From: Brevundimonas vesicularis
Lineage (GTDB): Bacteria; Pseudomonadota; Alphaproteobacteria; Caulobacterales; Caulobacteraceae
NCBI RefSeq assembly: GCF_027105095.1
Contig: NZ_CP114278.1
Coordinates: 2,480,001-2,544,000 of the forward strand
Reading direction: 5' to 3'
Length of the DNA: 64,000 bases
In this document: positions 15,425-23,880 of the stretch, piece by piece
Layout: each line of letters starts with the position of its first letter
How positions within the stretch are numbered: the stretch's first letter is position 1
The notes under the pieces: model-generated
The model's input: only the letters and a program-made list of their open reading frames with translations
Database searches by the model: none
Told to the model about the DNA's origin: nothing
Position numbers and translations under genes: made by a program

Positions 15425-15769
15425 TCAGGCTTTGGCGGCGATTACGATGATTTCGACCTTGTAGTCGGGCAACGCGAGCCGGCTTTCGCCCGTGGCGCGG
15501 GCCGGCGGGTTGGCGGTGTCGACCCAGGCGTCCCAGACGCCGTTCATCGCCTCGAAGTCGGCGATGTCGGCCAGCCAGATCTGGGCCATCAGGATCCGGG
15601 ACTTGTCGCTGCCGGCCTCGGCCAGCAGCGCCTCGATCTCGGCCAGCGCCGTTCGGGTCTGCGTCGCCACGTCGTCGCCGGGTTCGCCGACCTGGCCCGA
15701 GAGATAGATGGTGTCGCCGTGGACCACGGCCTCGCTCATGCGGGCGCCGGGCTGGATGCGGGTGATCAT
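15425..15769 (-). CDS. RidA family protein (YjgF/YER057c/UK114)
   Basis: A 114-residue protein with the family pattern: ITRIQPGARMSEAVVHGDTIYLSGQVGE, a helix with QTRTALAEIEALLAEAGS, and a late ESRLALPDYKVEIIVIAA strand. Classical RidA hydrolyses reactive enamine/imine intermediates and has an Arg in a C-terminal xCxxR motif; here the corresponding region is RLALPDY without a clear Cys, so it may be a Rid2-7 type. AAGGAG precedes the ATG at 15769. Confidence 0.87.
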   Translation of the reverse strand: MITRIQPGARMSEAVVHGDTIYLSGQVGEPGDDVATQTRTALAEIEALLAEAGSDKSRILMAQIWLADIADFEAMNGVWDAWVDTANPPARATGESRLALPDYKVEIIVIAAKA

Positions 15770-15830
15770 GGGCGGGGCTCCTTCGAAAACGTCCCTCACC
15801 TATCGCCGCCGGGGCTCGGCTGTCGAGCGG

Positions 15831-16307
15831 CTAGCGGCGGTTGAACCGCGAGACGGTAAGGCCGACGACCAGGGCGCCGGCGCCGACGATCAGGGCGTCC
15901 TCGATCAGGCCGCTCTTGGTCTGGCCGATGCGGGCCATGGCCTTCTTGCGCCCCGAGAGGGTCAGATAGGCCAGCGGCACGGCCGTGCCGACCGCCAGGC
16001 CTGCGCCCAGCTTCTCCTTGCCGCGAGGGGCCAGGGCGGCGCCGGCGATGCCCGCGCTCATGACCCGGGCCAATAGGCCGAGAAAGACAGTGCGATCGGG
16101 CGCGGACTTCATTTTGTCGCCCAGCAGTTCGCCGACGCCCATGGCCAGGGCGCCGAACTTGAACAGCGGCCGGTTCAGCAGGAAGACCCGACCGGGCAAG
16201 GGCTTATGCGCCAGTTCGGCGGTGGCGAGGGCCGCCATCGGGGTCATGGAACGGGCGCTGGCGACGGCGCCGATGAGGGCGGACGGGAGGAGGTCGAGGG
16301 CTTTCAT
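15831..16307 (-). CDS. DUF4126-like membrane protein
   Basis: A 158-residue protein with hydrophobic, Gly/Ala-rich segments at about 8-25, 55-65, 75-95, 100-118 and 133-152. SALIGAVASARSMTPMAALA and GELLGDKMKSAPDRT resemble DUF4126 membrane proteins. The Asp-Lys-containing loop is the most conserved-looking part. Function is unknown. It lies between RidA and an Lrp regulator on the same strand. Confidence 0.72.
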   Translation of the reverse strand: MKALDLLPSALIGAVASARSMTPMAALATAELAHKPLPGRVFLLNRPLFKFGALAMGVGELLGDKMKSAPDRTVFLGLLARVMSAGIAGAALAPRGKEKLGAGLAVGTAVPLAYLTLSGRKKAMARIGQTKSGLIEDALIVGAGALVVGLTVSRFNRR

Positions 16308-16348
16308 GCCGCCACAACACCCGACCGGGCAGGAAGGTTCAGCCCGTT

Positions 16349-16798
16349 TCAGCCGCGCGCCGCCAGGACGTTGCGGATCGCCAGGCTGGAGTGGATGCGC
16401 GACACCCCCGGCAGACGCGACAGGACGTCCTTATGGATCACCTCATAGGCGGCGATGTCGGGCGCGACGGCGCGGACGATGTAGTCGGCCTCGCCCGCCA
16501 TCAGATAGCAGTCGCGGATTTCCGGGTGGTTGCGGACGGCCGCCTCGAACCGACGCATGTGGTCGTCGGTCTGCTTCTCCAGCGTGATCTCGACATAGGC
16601 GACGACGCCGTCGTCGCTGTCGTTGGCCAGGACGGCGGCATAGCCCCGGATCACCCCGCGTTCTTCCAGCCGCCGCACGCGCCGCAGGCAGGCGGAAGGC
16701 GACAGACCGACGGCGGAGGCTAGGTCCGCATTGCTGATGCGCCCGTCGGCGCGGAGCCGTTGAAGGAGGCGTTGGTCGAGGGGATCGAGCAGGGACAC
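16349..16798 (-). CDS. Lrp/AsnC family regulator, probable dadA regulator
   Basis: A 149-residue protein with the AsnC-type HTH (LDPLDQRLLQRLRADGRISNADLASAVGLSPSACLRRVRRLEERGVIRGYAAVL) and a RAM ligand-binding domain (VAYVEITLEKQTDDHMRRFEAAV, DCYLMAGEADYIVRAVAPD). Family members sense amino acids and form octamers. It is divergent from the D-amino acid dehydrogenase gene with 135 bp between, the arrangement expected of a local amino-acid-responsive regulator of dadA. Confidence 0.92.
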   Translation of the reverse strand: MSLLDPLDQRLLQRLRADGRISNADLASAVGLSPSACLRRVRRLEERGVIRGYAAVLANDSDDGVVAYVEITLEKQTDDHMRRFEAAVRNHPEIRDCYLMAGEADYIVRAVAPDIAAYEVIHKDVLSRLPGVSRIHSSLAIRNVLAARG

Positions 16799-16854
16799 AA
16801 GTTTCCGCCGTTCAGCCGCAGATTATTGCGTCAGCTTTCTATCAGCGACCGATC

Positions 16855-16865
16855 GTTGCGCAAAC
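16855..16865. promoter_or_regulatory. candidate Lrp-type operator between lrp and dadA
   Basis: GTTGCGCAAAC contains the perfect palindrome TTGCGCAA (16856-16863) near the middle of the divergent intergenic region. A palindromic site there fits an AsnC/Lrp dimer controlling both promoters. The assignment rests on position and symmetry only. Confidence 0.35.
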
Positions 16866-16933
16866 AGGCAGGATCGTCGATCCATGCGGCGCTAGCTTGC
16901 GGCGAATAACAATATTGGGCTTGGGAACGTCAC

Positions 16934-18220
16934 ATGCGGGTTCTGGTGCTTGGGTCGGGCGTCATAGGCGTCACCACCGCCTGGTATCTCAGCCAGGCCG
17001 GGCATGAGGTCACGGTGGTGGATCGGCAGGCCGGTCCGGCGCTGGAGACCAGCTTCGCCAACGCCGCGCAGATTTCGCCGGGCTATTCCGCGCCCTGGGC
17101 TGCGCCGTCGATCCCGGTCAAGGCGATGAAGTGGCTGCTGATGCGCCACGCGCCGCTGATCGTGCGGCCGCGGCTGGACATGGCCATGGTGCGCTGGACC
17201 GTCGCCATGCTGCGCAACTGCACCCATGACCGCTATGCGCTGAACAAAAGCCGGATGGTGCGTCTGGCCGAATACAGCCGCGACCAGATCGACCTGCTGC
17301 GCCGCGAGACCGGCATCGCCTATGACGGTCGCCAGCAGGGCACGCTGCAGCTGTTCCGCACCGAAAAGCAGCTGGCCGACGTGCACAAGGACGTCGATGT
17401 GCTGAAGGCCGCCGGCGTGCCGTGCGAGGTTCTGGACCGCGCGGGCTGTATCGCGGCCGAGCCGGGCCTGGCCGCCTCCGACGTCGATTTCGTCGGAGGC
17501 CTTCGTCTGCCGCACGACGAGACGGGCGACTGCTTCCTGTTCACCAATGCCCTGGCGAATCTGGCGGCGGAGCGCGGCGTGGTCTTCCACACCGGGACCG
17601 AGATCCAGTCGATCACGATGACGGACGGTCGTGCGACCGGCGCCCTGACCAGCAAGGGCGCCATGACGGCCGATCTGGTGATCCTGGCGCTCGGTTCCTA
17701 TTCGCCGATGATGGCCAAGCCGCTGGGTCTCGATCTGCCGGTCTATCCGGTGAAGGGCTATTCGATCACGGCCAAGATCGTGAACGAAGACCGGGCGCCC
17801 GTCTCCACCGTCATGGACGAAAGCTACAAGGTGGCGATCACGCGTCTGGGCGACCGCATCCGCGTGGGCGGCATGGCCGAGCTGTCGGGATACAACAACA
17901 CCCTGCCCGCCGTCCGTCGCGAGACCCTGGCCCATTCTGTCGGCAGCCTGTTTCCGGGCGGCGGCGACCTGGCGGGCGCCAGCTATTGGTCGGGCCTGCG
18001 TCCAATGACGCCGGACGGCACGCCGGTGATCGGCGCGACCAAGGTTCCGGGGCTTTATCTAAACACCGGCCACGGCACCCTGGGCTGGACCATGGCGTGC
18101 GGCTCGGCACGGGTGCTGGCCGACATCGTCGATGGCAAGGCGCCCGAGATCGAGACCCGCGACCTGTCGCTGAACCGCTACGGCGCCTGGGCCGGGGCGT
18201 TCGCGCCGGGCTACAGCTGA
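16934..18220 (+). CDS. dadA: D-amino acid dehydrogenase small subunit
   Basis: A 428-residue FAD enzyme that oxidises D-amino acids, mainly D-alanine, to 2-oxoacids and passes electrons to the respiratory chain. The N-terminal dinucleotide site is [47 protein letters not shown] and [11 protein letters not shown] are DadA phrases, and the C terminus has [23 protein letters not shown]. Length is normal. No catabolic alanine racemase (dadX) follows. Confidence 0.96.
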   Translation: MRVLVLGSGVIGVTTAWYLSQAGHEVTVVDRQAGPALETSFANAAQISPGYSAPWAAPSIPVKAMKWLLMRHAPLIVRPRLDMAMVRWTVAMLRNCTHDRYALNKSRMVRLAEYSRDQIDLLRRETGIAYDGRQQGTLQLFRTEKQLADVHKDVDVLKAAGVPCEVLDRAGCIAAEPGLAASDVDFVGGLRLPHDETGDCFLFTNALANLAAERGVVFHTGTEIQSITMTDGRATGALTSKGAMTADLVILALGSYSPMMAKPLGLDLPVYPVKGYSITAKIVNEDRAPVSTVMDESYKVAITRLGDRIRVGGMAELSGYNNTLPAVRRETLAHSVGSLFPGGGDLAGASYWSGLRPMTPDGTPVIGATKVPGLYLNTGHGTLGWTMACGSARVLADIVDGKAPEIETRDLSLNRYGAWAGAFAPGYS

Positions 18221-18565
18221 GATCAGACGTCGGCGGGGAATTTTACCGTCTAAAGAGTCTAATTCGTCTAATCGCGCGGCGGCGGGGCCTTGGGGCGCGG
18301 ACGGGAATTCACCGTCTAAAGTGTCTAATTCGTCTAATCTGACGCCATCATCCGGGTGAGGCGCGGGCGGGATTTGGTCGTCCCTTCCGCCTGAACTTAC
18401 GCTGTCAAAGATCCACGGCCAGTCTAGCACGTGGCCGGAGCGCGGTCGGTTAGACGCCGCTCGGGGGCGAAAACCCGTTGGAAATCAAATAGCGGGGCGC
18501 CGACGATGCGCTGGCAGCACGCCGCAGCGTGGCGCGGCGCGTCGGAGCCCCCTATAGAGCGCGCG
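18221..18565. other. 345-bp gene-free interval between dadA and queA
   Basis: This stretch holds the two GTCTAA repeat units (18236-18339) and, near its right end, an inverted single copy TTAGAC at 18450-18455. Several frames stay open because the repeat period is nine bases, but none shows coding features or a ribosome site. The queA promoter should lie between 18340 and 18565; I see no convincing -35/-10 pair. Confidence 0.6.
18236..18339. repeat. two direct-repeat units, each with three GTCTAA copies at 9-bp spacing
   Basis: Unit 1 (18236-18273) and unit 2 (18303-18339) share the core ACCGTCTAAAG-GTCTAATTC-GTCTAATC. GTCTAA begins at 18248, 18257 and 18266 in unit 1 and at 18314, 18323 and 18332 in unit 2. 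The units are 66 bp apart and also share GGGAATT at the left edge. Regular nine-base phasing is unlike a terminator and suggests either a dispersed genomic repeat or a multi-site protein-binding array. Confidence 0.85.
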
Positions 18566-19651
18566 ATGAAGACCGCCGATTTTGATTTCGACCTGCCCGA
18601 AGACCGGATTGCGTTGCGCCCCGCCGATCCGCGCGATTCCGCACGGCTGCTGGTGGTGAAAGGCGGCGCGCTGGAGGACCGGATCATTCGCGATCTGCCG
18701 GACTTCCTGCAGCCGGGCGACGCCCTGGTGTTCAACGATACGCGGGTCATTCCCGCCCGTCTGTCGGGCGTGCGTCAGCGGATCGGGGCCGAGGGCGAGA
18801 CCCTGATGGTCGAGGTGGAGGCGACGCTGCACCACCGCGACGCGCCCGACGTCTGGTCCGCATTCATGAAGCCGGGCAAGCGGATCAAGCCGGGGGATCG
18901 GATCCGGTTCGGAAGCGCGAGCGACGCCGCCTGCGACCTGGGACGGCTGGACGCGACGGTGACGGCCAAGGGGGAAGACGGCCTGATCACCCTGACCTTC
19001 GACCTGGCGGGACCGGCGCTGGACGATGCGATCCGAGATGTCGGGGTCATGCCCCTGCCGCCCTATATCGCCGCCAAACGGGCCGAGGACGACCGCGACC
19101 GGTCGGACTATCAGACCGTGTTCGCCGAGCATGACGGGTCGGTCGCGGCGCCGACGGCGGGGCTGCATTTCACCCCGGCCCTGCTGGACGCCATCCGCGC
19201 CAAGGGCGTCTCGACCCATGCGGTGACGCTGCATGTCGGGGCCGGCACCTTCCTGCCGGTCAAGGCCGACGATCTGGCCGACCACAAGATGCACAGCGAA
19301 TGGGGCGAGGTGTCGCCTGAAACCGCCGCCGCCCTGAATGCCGTTCATGCAAAGGGCGGGCGCATCGTCTGCGTCGGCACCACCTCCCTGCGGCTGCTGG
19401 AAAGCGCGACGGCCGAGGACGGCGAGATCAAACCCTTCCACGGCGACACGGCCATCTTCATCACGCCCGGCTATCGGTTCCGGGCGGTCGATGTGCTGAT
19501 GACCAACTTCCACCTGCCGAAGTCGACGCTGTTCATGCTGGTCAGCGCCTTTGCCGGCACGGCGACGATGAAGGCGGCCTATGCTCATGCGGTCGCCGAC
19601 GGCTATCGCTTCTATTCCTACGGCGACGGATCGCTGCTGTTCAGAGCGTAA
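18566..19651 (+). CDS. queA: S-adenosylmethionine:tRNA ribosyltransferase-isomerase QueA
   Basis: A 361-residue enzyme that transfers and isomerises ribose from SAM to preQ1-modified tRNA, giving epoxyqueuosine. Characteristic segments: [69 protein letters not shown] and [21 protein letters not shown]. The start [11 protein letters not shown] at 18566 fits the family; a frame beginning at 18431 adds a non-conserved tail. The usual partner tgt is not next to it, and queC-E-D are 11 kb away. Confidence 0.97.
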   Translation: MKTADFDFDLPEDRIALRPADPRDSARLLVVKGGALEDRIIRDLPDFLQPGDALVFNDTRVIPARLSGVRQRIGAEGETLMVEVEATLHHRDAPDVWSAFMKPGKRIKPGDRIRFGSASDAACDLGRLDATVTAKGEDGLITLTFDLAGPALDDAIRDVGVMPLPPYIAAKRAEDDRDRSDYQTVFAEHDGSVAAPTAGLHFTPALLDAIRAKGVSTHAVTLHVGAGTFLPVKADDLADHKMHSEWGEVSPETAAALNAVHAKGGRIVCVGTTSLRLLESATAEDGEIKPFHGDTAIFITPGYRFRAVDVLMTNFHLPKSTLFMLVSAFAGTATMKAAYAHAVADGYRFYSYGDGSLLFRA

Positions 19652-19672
19652 AAAGCCCTAAAGCTCTACAGT

Positions 19673-19804
19673 CCGTCATTCCGGGGCTAAGCGTAGCGAA
19701 GAACCCGGAAGCCAGGGCCACGCCTCCACCGCCGATCGCAATCCAACGCCGGATGCGAGCCTCCTGGGTTCCGGGTTCGCCCTTCGGGCGCCCCGGAATG
19801 ACGG
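19673..19804. repeat. 132-bp palindromic intergenic element
   Basis: Perfect 14-bp terminal inverted repeats, CCGTCATTCCGGGG (19673-19686) and CCCCGGAATGACGG (19791-19804), enclose imperfectly complementary inner arms (AACCCGGAAGCCAG versus CTGGGTTCCGGGTT) around a 50-bp centre. There is no coding capacity. It lies between the convergent ends of queA and pdxH and would form a long hairpin. A related element is at 45699-45869. Confidence 0.85.
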
Positions 19805-19831
19805 CTGTGGGACGGATATCAGTAATCCCGA

Positions 19832-20554
19832 TCAGGGCCAGAGGCGGCCCGAGCGCCAGGCCTCGCCGTCGCGGTCGAACCGCAGTCGGTCATGCAGGCG
19901 GAACGGGCGATCGCGCCAGAACTCGACCGAGCGCGGCACGACGCGCCAGCCGGTCCAGTGGGACGGGCGCGGCACCTCCTGACCATCGAAACGCGCGGTT
20001 TCACGACCCACGGCCTCTTCCAGCACCGTGCGGTCCGACAGGGGGCGGGACTGGTCCGAAGCCCAGGCGCCGATGCGGCTTTCGCGCGCGCGGCTGGCGA
20101 AATAGGCGTCGGCCTCGGCCGGCGTGACCGGCTCGACCGCGCCGCGCACCCGCACCTGGCGACGCAGGGATTTCCAGTGGAAGGTCAGGGCGGCGGCCGC
20201 GCAACCGGCCAGTTCGACGCCCTTGGCGCTCTCGCTGTTCGAATAGAAGGTGAAGCCTCGCGCATCGACGTCCTTCAGCAGGACGATCCGCGCATCGGGC
20301 AGGCCGTCGGCGTCGACGGTCGACAGGGTCATGGCGTTGGGATCGTTCGGCTCGTGCGCCCTCGCGTCCGCCAGCCATTCGACGAACAGGCCGATCGGTT
20401 CGGGCCGATCGAAGATGGTCTCGTCGCCATTCGCGGCCAGGGCGGCGGCATAGTCGCGGGCGTATTCCTCACGCGACGGGCTGGGCGGGATCACGGATGC
20501 GGTCATGAGGGTGATGTAGTCGGTGCAGGCGCGGCTGGGAATGATCGCGGTCAA
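19832..20554 (-). CDS. pdxH: pyridoxamine 5'-phosphate oxidase
   Basis: A 240-residue FMN enzyme producing pyridoxal 5'-phosphate. Family segments: [48 protein letters not shown] (FMN site), [38 protein letters not shown], and the C-terminal [27 protein letters not shown] ... WRSGRLWP signature. The start could be at 20554 or at the internal Met at 20506, which better matches the usual N terminus. Confidence 0.95.
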   Translation of the reverse strand: MTAIIPSRACTDYITLMTASVIPPSPSREEYARDYAAALAANGDETIFDRPEPIGLFVEWLADARAHEPNDPNAMTLSTVDADGLPDARIVLLKDVDARGFTFYSNSESAKGVELAGCAAAALTFHWKSLRRQVRVRGAVEPVTPAEADAYFASRARESRIGAWASDQSRPLSDRTVLEEAVGRETARFDGQEVPRPSHWTGWRVVPRSVEFWRDRPFRLHDRLRFDRDGEAWRSGRLWP

Positions 20555-20616
20555 AAACGGGCGCCTCGTCGTCAGGGTTAACCGCCCATTGACCCTGATG
20601 GGCGAACGGTGACGGC

Positions 20617-21363
20617 ATGAGCGCGCCTGTTACAATTTCAGATGTGTCCGGCGTCCGCGAGGCCCTGTCGATCCTGGGCCTGGAAACGGATGTGCGCGGC
20701 GATGTCGATGCGTCGACGCTGAAGGCCGCCTTCCGCACGGCGGTGAAGGCGGCGCGGCCGGATCAGGCCGGCGGGGACGCCGAGCGGTTCCGGCGCGTGA
20801 TCGCGGCCTATCGGCTGATCCAGGCGCACCAGCCCCCTCGCCCCGCCCTGTCGGCGCCAACCGCGCGGCCCGCGCCGATGCCGGTTCTGGTCCTGTCGCC
20901 GATGCAGGCCCTGGCCGGGGGGCAGGTCGAGGTTCGGCTGGGCGCGCGCATAGTACGGGTCACGGCGCCCAAGGGCCTGCGCAGCGGCGATCATCTGCGG
21001 CTGAGACGCGGGGCGGCGGACGGGAGCGACCTTTATCTGTCGGTGCTGATCCGGCCCGAAGACGGGCTGTCGGTCGTCGGCGACGACCTGTTCATGACCT
21101 GGCCCGTCGAGCGTCGCCTGATGGCCGACGGCGGGCGGGTGGAAATCGAGACCCCTGTCGGCACGCGCTCGGCCTGGATCACCGCCGACATGGCCGTCCC
21201 AGTACGGGTGCGGTTGAAGGACCTGGGCCTGCCCGCGCGCGGATCGCGGCCGGCGGGCCATCTGTTCGTGACGCTGGAGCCGTCGTCCGATGTTCCCTCG
21301 GCGGCCGAGGACCTGCTGGTGCGCTTCACGCGGGTCTGGACGCAGGAGCGTCTGGCGGCCTAA
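20617..21363 (+). CDS. DnaJ-like protein with degenerate J domain and DnaJ C-terminal domain
   Basis: A 248-residue protein. Residues about 12-75 resemble a J domain ([56 protein letters not shown]) but the HPD triad needed to stimulate Hsp70 reads RPD (47-49). The C-terminal half has DnaJ_C/CbpA-like substrate-binding strands ([70 protein letters not shown]). No zinc-finger Cys repeats. It ends 9 bp before aroC, so they may be cotranscribed. Confidence 0.82.
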   Translation: MSAPVTISDVSGVREALSILGLETDVRGDVDASTLKAAFRTAVKAARPDQAGGDAERFRRVIAAYRLIQAHQPPRPALSAPTARPAPMPVLVLSPMQALAGGQVEVRLGARIVRVTAPKGLRSGDHLRLRRGAADGSDLYLSVLIRPEDGLSVVGDDLFMTWPVERRLMADGGRVEIETPVGTRSAWITADMAVPVRVRLKDLGLPARGSRPAGHLFVTLEPSSDVPSAAEDLLVRFTRVWTQERLAA

Positions 21364-21372
21364 GTCGGGGCC

Positions 21373-22458
21373 ATGTCGCACAACACCTTCGGCCATCTGT
21401 TTCGCGTGACCACCTGGGGCGAGAGCCACGGGCCGGCGATCGGCTGCGTCGTGGACGGATGCCCGCCGATGATCCCCCTGACCGAGGCGGATCTTCAACC
21501 GTGGCTGGATCAGCGGAAGCCGGGCGGCAGCCGCTTCGTGACCCAGCGCAAGGAAAGCGACACGGCGCGCATCCTGTCAGGCGTGTTCGACGACGGCGAC
21601 GGGCCGGTGACGACGGGCACGCCGATCTCGATCATGATCGAGAACGAGGACCAGCGGTCAAAGGACTATGGCGAGATCGCCCGCGCCTATCGGCCGGGGC
21701 ACGCCGACTATGCCTATCAGGCCAAATACGGGGTGCGCGACCACCGGGGCGGCGGTCGATCCTCGGCGCGCGAGACCGCCAGCCGCGTGGCGGCCGGGGC
21801 CGTGGCGCGCAAGGTGCTGGGCGACGGCGTGAAGATCAGGGCGGGCGTGGTGCAGATCGGACCGCATAAGATCGCACCGGACCGGATCGATTTCGACGCC
21901 GTCCACACCAATCCACTCTTCGCCGCCTCGGCCGAGGTCGTGGGCGATTGGGAGGCTTATCTGGACAGCATCCGCAAGGCGGGATCGTCGGTCGGGGCGG
22001 TCGTCGCACTGGAGGTCACAGGCGTTTCGGCGGGCTGGGGCGCGCCGCTGTACGGCAAGCTGGATTCAGAACTGGCTGCGGCCCTGATGTCGATCAATGC
22101 GGCCAAGGGGGTCGAGATCGGGGCGGGCTTCGAGGCCGCCGAACTGACCGGCGAACAGAACGCCGACGAGATGCGGCTGGACCTGAACAAGCAGCCGGTA
22201 TTCCTGTCGAACAAGGCGGGCGGGGTGCTGGGCGGGATTTCGACGGGCCAGCCGGTGACGGCGCGGGTTGCGTTCAAGCCGACCTCGTCCATCCTGACCC
22301 TGCGCCAGACGATCACCCGCGACGGCGAAGAGACGAACCTGCGCACCAAGGGGCGTCACGACCCGTGCGTCGCCCTGCGCGCCGTGCCGGTGGTCGAGGC
22401 CATGGCCGCCTGCGTCCTCGCCGACGCGCATCTGAGGCACCGCGCCCAGGTCGGGTGA
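21373..22458 (+). CDS. aroC: chorismate synthase
   Basis: A 361-residue enzyme catalysing the last shikimate step, EPSP to chorismate, using reduced FMN. All three signatures are visible: [22 protein letters not shown] at the N terminus, [38 protein letters not shown] in the middle and RGRHD-type [26 protein letters not shown] at the end. Full length with no anomalies. Confidence 0.98.
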   Translation: MSHNTFGHLFRVTTWGESHGPAIGCVVDGCPPMIPLTEADLQPWLDQRKPGGSRFVTQRKESDTARILSGVFDDGDGPVTTGTPISIMIENEDQRSKDYGEIARAYRPGHADYAYQAKYGVRDHRGGGRSSARETASRVAAGAVARKVLGDGVKIRAGVVQIGPHKIAPDRIDFDAVHTNPLFAASAEVVGDWEAYLDSIRKAGSSVGAVVALEVTGVSAGWGAPLYGKLDSELAAALMSINAAKGVEIGAGFEAAELTGEQNADEMRLDLNKQPVFLSNKAGGVLGGISTGQPVTARVAFKPTSSILTLRQTITRDGEETNLRTKGRHDPCVALRAVPVVEAMAACVLADAHLRHRAQVG

Positions 22459-22587
22459 TCAGGGCTTGGGGCGGGCTTGTCGCTGGTTGGCGCGACCGGC
22501 GTCGAGCCTAAGCGACGGCTCGGCCGGACGCGCCTCGCACCGCATCAGGGCCATCAGGGCCGACAGGCCTGTCGTCATCACGATCAT
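22459..22587 (-). CDS. possible 42-residue small protein
   Basis: The frame encodes a short hydrophobic N-terminal stretch (MIVMTTGLSALMALMRC) and a basic tail (DAGRANQRQARPKP). AGGA is 8 bases before the ATG at 22585-22587. It would end at the aroC stop. Nothing beyond the ribosome site supports it, so it may be chance. Confidence 0.25.
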   Translation of the reverse strand: MIVMTTGLSALMALMRCEARPAEPSLRLDAGRANQRQARPKP

Positions 22588-22685
22588 CGCTCGATTCCTG
22601 CAACTGCGAACCGTTTGCAGGTTTGCGCATGTCGAGGGCGCGTGCAAGACAAGGGACCGGTGGCGCCCAACTTAGGAGATCAACC

Positions 22686-23027
22686 GTGCGTGAAGACGGA
22701 AAGCTGGACTACCTCGAACTGCCCGCCGCCAACCTGCCTGCGACCAAGCAATTCTACAGCCAGGCGTTCGGCTGGACCTTCGTGGATTACGGCCCGACCT
22801 ATGCGGCCTTCGATCAGGGTCTGGACGGCGGGTTCGACGCCGACCAGGCCGATCAGACCAGGGCTCCCCTGCCCATCCTGTACGCCCACGAGCTTGAAGC
22901 CATGCTGGCCAAGGTTGAGGCGGCCGGCGGCCGGATTTTGAAACCGATCTACAGCTTCCCCGGCGGTCGCCGCTTCCACTTCGCCGATCCGGCCGGCACC
23001 GAAATGGCGGTGTGGTCCGAGGGCTGA
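22686..23027 (+). CDS. VOC family protein, GTG start
   Basis: A 113-residue VOC protein: DGKLDYLELPAANLPATKQFYSQAFGWTFVDYGPTYAAFDQG and GGRILKPIYSFPGGRRFHFADPAGTEMAVWSEG. This is the two-module glyoxalase-like pattern with a final metal-ligand Glu-like position. TAGGAG lies 8 bases before GTG at 22686, supporting this start over the ATG at 22623. Substrate unknown. Confidence 0.85.
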   Translation: MREDGKLDYLELPAANLPATKQFYSQAFGWTFVDYGPTYAAFDQGLDGGFDADQADQTRAPLPILYAHELEAMLAKVEAAGGRILKPIYSFPGGRRFHFADPAGTEMAVWSEG

Positions 23028-23030
23028 GCC

Positions 23031-23837
23031 CTATTTGACGTCGATGGACTGGCCGATGCGTTCGGCCAGATCCCGGTCCGCGCCCTCAACGCTGGCGATC
23101 CAGACGTGGATCTCCTTGGGGTCCGTGGCGCGCTGGAACAGGTGCTCCATCGCCAGACGGCGGCTGCCTTCGGTCACGACGACCGAGGCGCGGCCGCCGG
23201 CGCGGACCGTCTCGCCGTCATAGATCTGAAATTGCGACGACGGGCCGGCGTAGATCATCAGCAGGGTCTGGTCGCCGCGCTGGACACGATAGATGCTGGC
23301 GTTCGCACCGGCGCGCGCCGGGGTGATCGTCAGGCCGGCAGGCAGCTGGATGCTGAACGGCAGAGCGGCGATGGCGGCGGCGTTCAAGGCCGCCGGGGCG
23401 GGTGCGGCGGCCGGCGCTGTTGCGGCAGGCGCGGTCGTTGCCGGTTGGGGCGCGGTCGCTTGAGGCGTGCTTGTGGTCGGTGCTGGCGTTTGCGGACGTG
23501 TCGCCGTAGCCGGGCGCGTCGTGGCCGCCGGGCTTTGGCCGATGGGCGGCTGGGCCTGGGTCGTGCGCGGTGCGGATGACGCGGCGGGCGCCGGACGCGG
23601 CGATGCTGCGGGGGTCTGGCCGATCGGAGGCAAGGCCTGGGTCGTCGACCTGGCCGGAGCCTGGGCCGGCATCTGGGCCGGGGCCTGGCTCGGGGTTGCG
23701 GTGGAGGCGGCGGGCGGGGTCGCGGAAGGCGGCGCGCTGTTCAGATCGCGCGTCAGGTTTGAACCGGGACGTTGCGGCGGGGGCGTCGTCGCCTGTCCGG
23801 AAATCACGAGGGCGGCGGCAAGGGCGATCATGGGCAT
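23031..23837 (-). CDS. secreted Pro/Ala/Thr-rich hypothetical protein
   Basis: A 268-residue protein: a signal peptide (about 1-16), a long low-complexity region rich in Pro, Ala, Thr and Gln (about 17-150) and a folded C-terminal domain (about 158-268: FSIQLPAGLTITPARAGANASIYRVQRGDQTLLMIYAGPSSQFQIYDGETV). The linker contains an imperfect duplication (LPPIGQTPAASPRPAP and QPPIGQSPAATTRPAT). Probably periplasmic or surface-tethered. No known domain recognised. Its stop lies 4 bp from the convergent VOC gene. Confidence 0.75.
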   Translation of the reverse strand: MPMIALAAALVISGQATTPPPQRPGSNLTRDLNSAPPSATPPAASTATPSQAPAQMPAQAPARSTTQALPPIGQTPAASPRPAPAASSAPRTTQAQPPIGQSPAATTRPATATRPQTPAPTTSTPQATAPQPATTAPAATAPAAAPAPAALNAAAIAALPFSIQLPAGLTITPARAGANASIYRVQRGDQTLLMIYAGPSSQFQIYDGETVRAGGRASVVVTEGSRRLAMEHLFQRATDPKEIHVWIASVEGADRDLAERIGQSIDVK

Positions 23838-23880
23838 GGCCCGACCATCGCGCGGCCGGGGCGCGACCGCAAGCGCGACC

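Noticed and set aside
13671..15464. 597-codon open frame opposite lysS
   Set aside because: It has the low-complexity Arg/Gly/Gln-rich composition of a GC-bias shadow, while the minus strand encodes a complete LysRS.
18059..18430. Protein-coding reading of the GTCTAA array (LDELD-type repeat peptide)
   Set aside because: The nine-base period keeps frames open automatically; there is no ribosome site and the frame runs through dadA antisense.
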